From the NCBI GenBank assembly GCA_017477325.1, contig JAFUWV010000009.1, positions 1-64,000 of the forward strand: DNA of 64,000 bases. The letters run 5' to 3'. The DNA comes from Paludibacteraceae bacterium. Lineage in GTDB: Bacteria > Bacteroidota > Bacteroidia > Bacteroidales > Paludibacteraceae. How positions within the stretch are numbered: the stretch's first letter is position 1; every line of letters starts with the position of its first letter. Made by a program: the position numbers and the translations under genes. Below the pieces are notes generated by a model that made no database searches, had not been told where the DNA came from, and saw only the letters and a list, made by a program, of their open reading frames with translations. Shown here in pieces: positions 42,408 through 50,105 of the stretch.

Positions 42408-44162
42408 ATGACTAATGGAAAAGTAAAAGGTATCATCGCTAACCTCGTGACTGTAGGTGTCGATGGACCTGTATCACAAAACGAAATCTGCTACATTAAC
42501 CTCGGGGGTACCCGGCTGATGGCAGAGGTAATCAAGGTAACCGGCGACAACGTGTTCGTGCAGGTGTTCGAGTCCACCCGCGGTCTGCGTGTGGGCGATA
42601 CTGTCGAGTTCACCGGTCACATGCTCGAGGTAACACTCGGTCCCGGACTGCTCTCGCGCAACTACGACGGTCTGCAGAACGACCTCGACCGCCTCACGGG
42701 CGTCTTCCTCAAACGCGGTGAATACAATTTCCCTCTCGACGAGGATAAACTCTGGCACTTCAAACCTCTGGCTCAGGTGGGCGACAAGGTGGAGGCCGCA
42801 TCGTGGCTCGGCGAGGTGGACGAGAACCATCAGCCGCACAAAATCATGGTCCCCTTTGTCTTCAAAGGCGAATATACCGTCAAGTCGGTCGCTCCTGAAG
42901 GCGACTACAAGATCAACGACACCATGGCTGTGCTCACCGATGCTGAGGGCAACGACCACAATGTCACCATGGTGCAGCGCTGGCCCGTGAAGAAAGCTAT
43001 CACCGCCTACCGTTCCAAACCGCGTCCGTTCAAACTGCTTGAGACCGGTGTCCGCACTATCGATACCGCCAACCCCATCGTCGAAGGTGGCACAGGCTTT
43101 ATCCCCGGACCTTTCGGTACAGGCAAGACTGTCCTCCAGCACGCTATCTCCAAGCAGGCTGAGGCTGACATCGTCATCATCGCTGCCTGCGGCGAGCGTG
43201 CCAACGAGGTCGTTGAGACCTTCACCGAGTTCCCCGAACTGGACGACCCGCACACCGGACGCAAGCTGATGGAGCGTACCATCATCATCGCCAACACCAG
43301 TAATATGCCTGTGGCAAGCCGTGAGGCTTCGGTTTATACGTCGATGACTATCGCCGAATACTATCGTTCTATGGGACTGCGTGTCCTTCTCATGGCAGAC
43401 TCCACCTCACGTTGGGCACAGGCTCTGCGTGAGATGTCCAACCGTATGGAGGAACTTCCCGGTCAGGACGCTTTCCCGATGGACCTCTCGGCTATCATCG
43501 GTGCTTTCTATGCACGTGCAGGATATGTCTATCTCAACAATGGTCAGACCGGTTCTGTCACTTTCCTCGGAACAGTGTCGCCTGCCGGTGGTAACCTCAA
43601 GGAACCCGTTACTGAGGGCACGAAGAAGGCTGCCCGCTGCTTCTATGCACTGGAGCAGGCTCGTGCCGACCGCAAGCGCTATCCCGCTGTCAATCCTATA
43701 GACTCCTATTCGAAGTATATCGAGTATCCTGAGTTTGAAGAGTATATCACCAAGCGTATCAATGCCGAGTGGATACCTAAGGTCAACGAGATGAAGACCT
43801 TGTTGCAGCGCGGAAAGGAGATTCAGGAGCAAATCAATATTCTTGGTGACGACGGTGTGCCTGTTGACTATCACGAGCAGTTCTGGAAGTCGGAAGTCAT
43901 CGACTTCGTTATTCTGCAGCAGGATGCTTTCGACAAGATCGATGCTGTTTGTCCGCTTGAGCGTCAGGAGTATATGCTTGACCTCGTGATGGATATCTGC
44001 CGTCACGACTATAGCTTCGACACTTTTGTCACTGTCAGCGACTATTTCAAGCGTGTCATCAACCTCTGCAAGCAGATGAACTACTCTGAGTTCCGGTCCG
44101 AGCAGTTCCGTGACTACGAGCAGAAACTCCATGCCCTCCTCGCCGAGAAACAGATAGCATAA
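42408..44162 (+). CDS. ntpA: V-type ATP synthase catalytic subunit A
   Basis: 584 residues, the catalytic nucleotide-binding subunit. Walker A GPFGTGKTV near residue 237, Walker B region VLLMADSTSRWAQALREM, and the A-subunit-specific non-homologous region (about 115-190) are present. Full length. The gene for subunit B, which normally follows, is missing: the next gene is an unrelated hypothetical protein and then an aminotransferase. Confidence 0.95.
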   Translation: MTNGKVKGIIANLVTVGVDGPVSQNEICYINLGGTRLMAEVIKVTGDNVFVQVFESTRGLRVGDTVEFTGHMLEVTLGPGLLSRNYDGLQNDLDRLTGVFLKRGEYNFPLDEDKLWHFKPLAQVGDKVEAASWLGEVDENHQPHKIMVPFVFKGEYTVKSVAPEGDYKINDTMAVLTDAEGNDHNVTMVQRWPVKKAITAYRSKPRPFKLLETGVRTIDTANPIVEGGTGFIPGPFGTGKTVLQHAISKQAEADIVIIAACGERANEVVETFTEFPELDDPHTGRKLMERTIIIANTSNMPVASREASVYTSMTIAEYYRSMGLRVLLMADSTSRWAQALREMSNRMEELPGQDAFPMDLSAIIGAFYARAGYVYLNNGQTGSVTFLGTVSPAGGNLKEPVTEGTKKAARCFYALEQARADRKRYPAVNPIDSYSKYIEYPEFEEYITKRINAEWIPKVNEMKTLLQRGKEIQEQINILGDDGVPVDYHEQFWKSEVIDFVILQQDAFDKIDAVCPLERQEYMLDLVMDICRHDYSFDTFVTVSDYFKRVINLCKQMNYSEFRSEQFRDYEQKLHALLAEKQIA

Positions 44163-44260
44163 ATATCAACTTATCGAACTTATCGAACTTATCAAACTTT
44201 ACAAACTTTACGAACTTTACAAACTTTACGAACTTCTCGAACTTTCCAAACTCCCCCTTT
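44163..44260. repeat. 9-bp tandem repeats after ntpA
   Basis: About nine units of the type AACTTATCG, AACTTTACA and AACTTTACG fill the spacer from the stop codon to the next ATG. Confidence 0.9.
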
Positions 44261-44713
44261 ATGACTCAGGCAGAACGAAATAGTTTGATGGCGGACATGA
44301 AGTCGTATGACGAGCCAATGCCATCTATCGGTATCTTCTGGTACGACCCGGAAGAGCAGCGGTTCTTTGGTGTGTATAAGAAAGAACTGACGCCCAAGAT
44401 GGTGGAAGAGGCTGCAGAGAAAGGCTTGCCGTTTATCAACTATCCCAAGTTGCATCGTCAGATATGGAAAGAGCAATATTTCCGTGCGATGGCAAAGCAT
44501 GAGCCGACAAAGTTTGTAGGTGATTACACACAGATTCCTCGCGGTCGTGTGTCGTGGAATATTGATAAGTTTATTGTTTTGGTGGGTTCGTGGGCGCACG
44601 ATATAGAGGAACATCTCACAGAACTTGTTGAAGAAGAGTTCGCTCTTCCGTATTTTGAATTCGTCTATGATTCGCATTGGGATTTGGGTCACGGTTGGTC
44701 CGGAGACTTGTAG
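44261..44713 (+). CDS. Hypothetical protein
   Basis: 150 residues, soluble, no signal or membrane segment. Blocks such as IGIFWYDPEEQRFFGVYKKE, LPFINYPKLHRQIWKEQYF, PRGRVSWNIDKFIVLVGSWA and EEFALPYFEFVYDSHWDLGHGW look like a single alpha/beta domain. I have a vague memory of similar proteins in Bacteroidales and Fibrobacter but no function. It sits alone between two 9-bp repeat arrays, so it may be its own cassette rather than part of the V-ATPase operon. Confidence 0.7.
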   Translation: MTQAERNSLMADMKSYDEPMPSIGIFWYDPEEQRFFGVYKKELTPKMVEEAAEKGLPFINYPKLHRQIWKEQYFRAMAKHEPTKFVGDYTQIPRGRVSWNIDKFIVLVGSWAHDIEEHLTELVEEEFALPYFEFVYDSHWDLGHGWSGDL

Positions 44714-44958
44714 ATTGTGGCAAATAAATTTTCCGGCTAAATAATTTAAGCAACTTCTCGAACTTAACAAACTTTACAAACTTTACGAACTTTACAAACT
44801 TTCCGAACTTTACGAACTTTACCACGGCTCTGCCGATCGTGAGAGCGTAGCGAACAAAGAAACTTATCGAACTTTACCACGGCTCCGCCGATCGTGAGAG
44901 CGTAGCGAACAAAGAAACTTTACAAACTTAACAAACTTCTCGAACTTTACGAACTTTA
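44714..44958. repeat. 9-bp repeats with two copies of a dispersed element
   Basis: Arrays of AACTTTACA/AACTTTACG units interrupted by two nearly identical ~43-base elements, ACCACGGCTCTGCCGATCGT (44821-44863) and ACCACGGCTCCGCCGATCGT (44876-44918), each with GAGAGCGTAGCG. A third relative is at 30936. Confidence 0.9.
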
Positions 44959-46248
44959 ATGAAACCCTTTCTTTCCAATCGTGTTCAGTCTCTGTCGGAG
45001 TCGCAGAGCCTCAAGATGTCTCAGTTGTGCGCACAGTTGCGTGCTGAGGGACATGATGTCATAGGTCTTACTCTTGGCGAACCCGATGCCACACCTCCTC
45101 CTGTGGTGAGTGAGGCTGTTGCTAAGGCTCTGTCTGACTACGCTTCGTCTCACTATGGTCCGGTGGCAGGCATGCTGTCGCTCCGTAAGGCTGTCTGCCG
45201 TAAGTTGCAAAACGAGAACTCTCTGACTTATGCTCCTGAGGAGATAGTGGTCACCGTTGGTGCCAAGCAGGCTATCTTCAATGCTATACTCGCCCTCATC
45301 AATCCCGGCGACGAGGTCATTCTGCCCACGCCCTGTTGGGTCAGCTACAGCGAGATGGTGAAGCTGGCGGAAGGCAAGTGCGTCTTCGTGAAGACCACTC
45401 CCGAGAGCCGTTATAAGATGTCCGCAGAGCAACTCCGTCAGGCCGTCACCGGCAAGACCAAGCTGTTGCTGCTCTGCTCGCCCAACAATCCCACCGGTAG
45501 CGTCTATAGCAAGGACGAGTTCAGGGCTATTGCCGAGGTGCTGCGCGACTATCCCGATGTTTTCGTCATCGCTGACGAGATCTACGAGCATATCAACTAT
45601 GTGGGCGAGCATTGCTCTCTGGCATCTTTCCCTGAGATTGCTGACCGTGTTGTGATTATCAATGGCGTCAGCAAGGCTTATGCTATGACCGGCTATCGTC
45701 TCGGTTGGATGGCATGCCACTCTCTGCCTCTTGTGAAGGCTTGCCTTAAGTTGCAGGGGCAGTCGGTCACTCATGCCACCATGCTGGCGCAGTGTGCTGC
45801 CGAGGCTGCCTATCTCGATACGCCCGACTATGTGGCTCAGCTCCGTCAGGGTTTTGCCGAGCGTAAGGCAGTGGTGATGCAGATGCTGAGCGAGATACCG
45901 GGTGTCAAGTGCGTGGAGCCCGATGGCGCTTTCTATGCCTTCCCCGACGTGTCATCTTATTATGGAAAGAAATACCGATCTGCCTCCTCAGACTCTACCA
46001 ACTCTACAGACTTAACAAACTTTACAAACTTTACAAACTTATCGAACTTAACAAACTTATCAAACCTTACCACTATCTCTTCCTCGTCCGACATGGTCAA
46101 CTATCTGCTTACGGAGGCTCATGTGGCGTGTGTGGCAGGTTCGGCGTTTGGTGAGGACAAGTGTATCCGTCTGTCTTTTGCCACCGATATCCCGTCCATC
46201 CGCGAAGGCATCCGCCGCATTGCTGCAGCTCTTTCTAAACTTGTGTAA
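44959..46248 (+). CDS. Class I PLP aminotransferase with an in-frame repeat insert
   Basis: 429 residues. Aspartate-type aminotransferase of PLP fold type I: LTLGEPDATPPP, YGPVAGMLSLRKAVCRK, CSPNNPTGSVYS, VIADEIYEHINY, and the PLP Lys in NGVSKAYAMTGYRLGW. Oddity: between YYGKKYRSA and SSSDMVNYLL lies an about 28-residue stretch of Asn/Thr/Ser/Leu (TNSTDLTNFTNFTNLSN and on). It is encoded by the same AACTTTACA/AACTTATCG 9-mers that fill nearby spacers (45990-46075). Relatives have a short loop here, close to the C-terminal domain hinge. The protein may still be active. Confidence 0.9.
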   Translation: MKPFLSNRVQSLSESQSLKMSQLCAQLRAEGHDVIGLTLGEPDATPPPVVSEAVAKALSDYASSHYGPVAGMLSLRKAVCRKLQNENSLTYAPEEIVVTVGAKQAIFNAILALINPGDEVILPTPCWVSYSEMVKLAEGKCVFVKTTPESRYKMSAEQLRQAVTGKTKLLLLCSPNNPTGSVYSKDEFRAIAEVLRDYPDVFVIADEIYEHINYVGEHCSLASFPEIADRVVIINGVSKAYAMTGYRLGWMACHSLPLVKACLKLQGQSVTHATMLAQCAAEAAYLDTPDYVAQLRQGFAERKAVVMQMLSEIPGVKCVEPDGAFYAFPDVSSYYGKKYRSASSDSTNSTDLTNFTNFTNLSNLTNLSNLTTISSSSDMVNYLLTEAHVACVAGSAFGEDKCIRLSFATDIPSIREGIRRIAAALSKLV

Positions 46249-46330
46249 AATGAACCAAGAATAATTAATTATGCATTATGCATTATGCATTATGAATTAT
46301 CTTACCTCTTTCAGCGCAGCGGTCAAAAAA
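46249..46330. repeat. Heptamer array upstream of the AAA gene
   Basis: GCATTAT three times and GAATTAT, then CTTTCAGCGCAGCGGTCAAA. The same GAATTAT/GCATTAT plus CTCTTTCAGCGCAGCGGTC combination occurs on the other side of the gene (47760-47820). Confidence 0.88.
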
Positions 46331-46340
46331 TCAAGAATTA

Positions 46341-46372
46341 ATTGTAAAATTCAAAAATATGTAGTATCTTTG
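46341..46372 (+). promoter_or_regulatory. Promoter of the AAA-DUF4143 gene
   Basis: TATCTTTG (46365-46372) with ATTG (46341-46344) 20 bases upstream; the ATG is 62 bases downstream. Confidence 0.6.
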
Positions 46373-46434
46373 TGGCGAGTTTCCTGACGAAACGGAAAGA
46401 TTTTGTAAATTTTTCTGCTCTTATAGGATAAAAC

Positions 46435-47748
46435 ATGATGATTATGGCAAAAAAAGAACTATTCAAATCATTGATTGCTCTCACGCAGGCTGAACTTCCA
46501 TTCAATCGAATGGAACGTGATATTGTCATTCCCGAGAATCCTGATGCTATAATCACTATTCCTGGAGTGCGTCGCGCCGGAAAATCATCGCTGTTGATGC
46601 TGATAGCTAATAAGTTATTGGCTAAAGGAGTAAGGCGCGAGCAGATACTATGGATAAATTTTGATGATGAGCGTTTGACAGGGATGCTAACGGAAGAATT
46701 GGATGAAGTTCTAACTGCGTATCGTGAGATGTTTCCCAATTTTGACCTCAAGAATGTTTATATGTTCTTTGATGAAATTCAAAATGTGACGGATTGGGAT
46801 ATGTTTGTGCTTCGTGTTTTTAAGTCCTATTGTCCAAATGTGTTTGTCACAGGAAGTAATGCCAAGATGCTTTCATCTGAGATATCTACTGCTCTCCGTG
46901 GGTGGACTTTGGATTATGAGATGTTACCACTCAATTTTTCAGAATATTGTCGATTTACCGGTGTAGATGCATATAGTTATTTGGAGAGTGAACGAGCCAA
47001 AAGATATATGGCTATGGAGAGTTACTTGCATGGCGGAGCTTTCCCTCAAGTGGTTCTTTCTCCTGACAAAACCACAAAACTCAAGCGGCTACAAGCATAT
47101 TTTAATACGATGTTGTTGCGCGACTTGGTGGAACGGCATAAGATAAAGAATATTGAAGGATTGCGCTATTTTTTAAAGCGTATCATGATTAATATAACGA
47201 AAACTACATCTATCAATAACATCTATAATGATATGCGTTCCAATGGGTCAAATGTGAATAAGGACGACTTGTATGATTGGGCTGATTGGGCTGTGGAGTC
47301 ATATATGTTTATTCGTTTCCCTAAGTACTATACATCGTTTGTTAAAGAGAATCAATCGCTCAGAAAGTATTACGTTATAGATACTGGTATGCGTCAAGCG
47401 GTGTTGATGCCGCAATCAACTGACTGCGGAAAACTTTTGGAAAACGTGGTGGCGTTGGAGTTGTTTCGTCGTCGGGGTGAGGAACGAAAGATATTTTATT
47501 GGCAGGATAAGCACGAATGTGATTTTGTGGTACAACGTGACGAGCAAGTGGAAGAGTTGATACAAGTATGTTGGGAGATGTCGGATGATGAGACGCGTAA
47601 GCGGGAGACGGCGGGATTAATAGAAGCTGCAAAGGGCACAAAGTGCGATAAACTGACTATTGTAACGCGCTACCAGAACGAGTCAATAGAGATAAATGGC
47701 TACACAATACAGATGGTGGGTATTGAAGATTGGTTACAGAGAAGATAG
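46435..47748 (+). CDS. AAA ATPase with DUF4143 domain
   Basis: 437 residues (or from the in-frame ATG at 46444). The N-terminal AAA_14-type ATPase has Walker A IPGVRRAGKSSLLM and Walker B NVYMFFDEIQN, and the sensor FVTGSNAKML. The C-terminal half is the DUF4143 nuclease-like region with ENVVALELFRRRGEERKIFYW and CDFVVQRDEQVEELIQVCWE, which carries a PD-(D/E)xK-like pattern. These proteins are very common in Bacteroidetes, often as lone accessory genes, and their role is unknown. Flanked on both sides by the same heptamer/CAGCGCAGCGGTC repeats, it looks like an inserted cassette. Confidence 0.88.
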   Translation: MMIMAKKELFKSLIALTQAELPFNRMERDIVIPENPDAIITIPGVRRAGKSSLLMLIANKLLAKGVRREQILWINFDDERLTGMLTEELDEVLTAYREMFPNFDLKNVYMFFDEIQNVTDWDMFVLRVFKSYCPNVFVTGSNAKMLSSEISTALRGWTLDYEMLPLNFSEYCRFTGVDAYSYLESERAKRYMAMESYLHGGAFPQVVLSPDKTTKLKRLQAYFNTMLLRDLVERHKIKNIEGLRYFLKRIMINITKTTSINNIYNDMRSNGSNVNKDDLYDWADWAVESYMFIRFPKYYTSFVKENQSLRKYYVIDTGMRQAVLMPQSTDCGKLLENVVALELFRRRGEERKIFYWQDKHECDFVVQRDEQVEELIQVCWEMSDDETRKRETAGLIEAAKGTKCDKLTIVTRYQNESIEINGYTIQMVGIEDWLQRR

Positions 47749-47994
47749 TTCCTTTGATGTATGAATTATGCATTATGAATTATGAATTATCTTTGCTCTT
47801 TCAGCGCAGCGGTCAAATTCTGAATTATGAATTATGCATTATGAATTAACTAAATCTGCGCGAGAATTACACCCAACGCAAGCACAAAGCAAAAGAATAA
47901 CAAGATAAAAATCTGCGAACATCTGCGCGCCAAAAACACAACTAAGCCGCATAACAAATTATGAATTATGCATTATGCATTATGAATTAACTAA
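47749..47994. repeat. Heptamer-rich spacer before the glycan locus
   Basis: GAATTAT/GCATTAT heptamers occur in three blocks, with CAGCGCAGCGGTCAAATTC between the first two and a gene-free, A-rich stretch (ATCTGCGCGAGAATTAC... then ATCTGCGAACATCTGCGCGCC) before the third. No coding frame. Confidence 0.85.
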
Positions 47995-49263
47995 ATGACC
48001 TCTATAGAATTTGAAAATATCAGCAAGCAGTACCGCCTCGGGCTGGTCTCCACCCGCACCTTGAGTCACGACCTCAACCGTTGGTGGCAGACTGCTGTCT
48101 TGCGCCGTGAGGACCCGTACCTGAAGATCGGCGATACCAACGACCGCTCCACGCACGGCACGTCCGACTACGTGTGGGCGCTGCGCGATATCTCTTTCAA
48201 GGTGGAGCAAGGCGATGTTGTCGGCATCATCGGCAAGAACGGGGCGGGGAAGTCCACGCTCCTCAAGCTGCTCAGCAAGGTCACCTCTCCCACCACCGGT
48301 ACTATCCGTGCCCGTGGTCGCATCGCCTCGCTTTTGGAGGTCGGCACGGGTTTCCATGGTGAGATGACGGGCCGCGAGAATATCTATCTCAACGGTGCCA
48401 TCATGGGCATGACCAAGCAGGAGATCGACCGCAAGCTGGATGAGATTGTTGACTTCTCGGGTTGCGAACGCTATATCGACACGCCTGTCAAGCGCTATTC
48501 GAGCGGTATGACGGTGCGTCTTGGTTTTGCCGTGGCAGCGCATCTCGACCCTGAGATTCTTGTCGTTGACGAGGTCCTTGCCGTCGGCGATGCCGAGTTC
48601 CAGAAGAAAGCCATCGGCAAGATGCAGGACATCTCCCACGGCGAAGGCCGCACCGTCCTCTTCGTCAGCCATAATATGAATTCTATACAACAATTATGTC
48701 GCACTGGAGTTGTTCTTAAAAATGGTCATTTGGACTTTTGGGATACAGCATCAAATGCAGTCGATTATTACATTGGTCGTTACCACCAGAATGATACTGC
48801 AATGTATTATGAAGATTTAAACTCTGCTCCAGGCAATGATAAAATCCGCATCCGTTCTATGGAGGTATCCGATTCTAATGGAGGTCATATTACCATAGAT
48901 AGTGAAATTGATGTTAAATTGCAATTCTATAATTATGTTGCTAATAGTATGATAGATTGCACATTTGAATTGCGTACAGCTGATGATATAGTCGTTTTTC
49001 ATCGTTGGCTTAATTTTTCACCTAACCATGATTCAATAGTTGGAGAACAACAAATCTCTTTTAGCATTCCTGCTCATCTTCTTAATGCTGGTAAATATTA
49101 CTTTAAAATTCACTTTGGTGAAAATGAAGCTCATTTGTTATGGGGTGAATTGATATATAATTTTGAAGTAGAATTTACAAAAGAAGTAGTAGGTAATTTA
49201 ATTTTAGGCCAAAAACCTGGCATTGTACGTCCTGAACTTAAAATGAAACATGAAATGTTATAA
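47995..49263 (+). CDS. Wzt-like polysaccharide ABC exporter ATPase, mosaic
   Basis: 422 residues. The ATPase domain (to ~235) has Walker A IGKNGAGKSTLLK near residue 80, signature RYSSGMTVRLGFA, Walker B ILVVDEVLAVGD and H-loop VSHNMNS. The C-terminal ~180 residues form a Wzt-type beta domain that reads the end of the exported glycan (FYNYVANSMIDCTFELRT, HLLNAGKYYFKIHFGE). Base composition changes abruptly at about 48670: the ATPase half is GC-rich like the core genome, the C-terminal half AT-rich like the following glycan genes. The partner permease (Wzm/TagG) is not next to it. Confidence 0.9.
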   Translation: MTSIEFENISKQYRLGLVSTRTLSHDLNRWWQTAVLRREDPYLKIGDTNDRSTHGTSDYVWALRDISFKVEQGDVVGIIGKNGAGKSTLLKLLSKVTSPTTGTIRARGRIASLLEVGTGFHGEMTGRENIYLNGAIMGMTKQEIDRKLDEIVDFSGCERYIDTPVKRYSSGMTVRLGFAVAAHLDPEILVVDEVLAVGDAEFQKKAIGKMQDISHGEGRTVLFVSHNMNSIQQLCRTGVVLKNGHLDFWDTASNAVDYYIGRYHQNDTAMYYEDLNSAPGNDKIRIRSMEVSDSNGGHITIDSEIDVKLQFYNYVANSMIDCTFELRTADDIVVFHRWLNFSPNHDSIVGEQQISFSIPAHLLNAGKYYFKIHFGENEAHLLWGELIYNFEVEFTKEVVGNLILGQKPGIVRPELKMKHEML

Positions 49264-49272
49264 GTATAAATT

Positions 49273-49680
49273 ATGAATATACAAGAACCAAAAATTATCG
49301 AACTACCAAAAATTCTAGATGAACGAGGCAATTTGTCATTTATTGAACAAAATAACCATGTGCCATTTAAGATAAAGCGTGTTTATTGGATTTACGATGT
49401 CCCTGGAGGAGAATCTAGAGGAGCACATGGATATCGCGAAAACGAAGAATTTGTGGTTGCATTGAGTGGTAGTTTTGATGTATTAATAGATAATGGAAAA
49501 GAAAAAAAGTCCTTTCATTTGAATCGATCCTATTATGGATTATATGTGCCGAAAAACACTTGGCGCATGATGGATAACTTTTCCACAAATTCGTTGGCAT
49601 TAGTACTATCTTCCACTGACTATGATATTAATGATTACATATTTGATTATGATAATTTTATAAAAGGAGTAGATAGATGA
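49273..49680 (+). CDS. FdtA/WxcM-type sugar ketoisomerase-like cupin 1, divergent
   Basis: 135 residues of the WxcM/FdtA cupin family, which isomerise dTDP-4-keto-6-deoxyglucose to the 3-keto sugar on the way to amino-deoxy sugars. Blocks DERGNLSFIEQ, VYWIYDVPGGESRGAH and LNRSYYGLYVPKNTWR fit the family. The active-site pair His-x-His (GAHAHK in the two paralogues nearby) is GAHGYR here: His52 remains, but the second His is Tyr54, and the following Lys is Arg. It may have another activity or be inactive. Overlaps the next cupin gene by ATGA. Confidence 0.85.
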   Translation: MNIQEPKIIELPKILDERGNLSFIEQNNHVPFKIKRVYWIYDVPGGESRGAHGYRENEEFVVALSGSFDVLIDNGKEKKSFHLNRSYYGLYVPKNTWRMMDNFSTNSLALVLSSTDYDINDYIFDYDNFIKGVDR

Positions 49681-50093
49681 AGAAACCAACTGTATATGAT
49701 TGTAGCGTTGTAGAACTACCCAGGTATCATGATCCTGAAGGGAATCTTACTCCAGTTTATTCCAATTTCCATGTGTCATTTGATATTAAACGAGTTTTCT
49801 ATTTATATGATATTCCTGGAGGAGAATCAAGAGGAGCTCACGCACATAAAATTTGTCATCAGTTCCTTGTCGCTGCTAGTGGCGCATTTGAGGTAGTACT
49901 AGACGATGGAGTTAACAAACGTACTATAACGTTAAATCGTCCGTTCTATGGTTTGCATATTCCTCCAGGCATTTGGGCTGCGGAACAAGGTTTCTCCTCA
50001 GGTTCTGTATGTTTAGTATTAGCAAGTGAACCATATGAGCCTGATGAATACATTCGTGATTATAATACTTTTATAGAATTTAGGAATTTATAG
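49677..50093 (+). CDS. FdtA/WxcM-type sugar 3,4-ketoisomerase cupin 2
   Basis: 138 residues. Same family as its upstream neighbour but with the complete active site: SRGAHAHK with His55 and His57, DPEGNLTPVYS and LNRPFYGLHIPPGIW. Expected reaction: dTDP-4-oxo-6-deoxy-D-glucose to the 3-oxo form. The genes for making dTDP-glucose and the 4-keto sugar (rmlA, rmlB) and the aminotransferase that follows in the pathway are not in this window. Confidence 0.87.
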   Translation: MKKPTVYDCSVVELPRYHDPEGNLTPVYSNFHVSFDIKRVFYLYDIPGGESRGAHAHKICHQFLVAASGAFEVVLDDGVNKRTITLNRPFYGLHIPPGIWAAEQGFSSGSVCLVLASEPYEPDEYIRDYNTFIEFRNL

Positions 50094-50105
50094 AAACTAT
50101 AAAGG

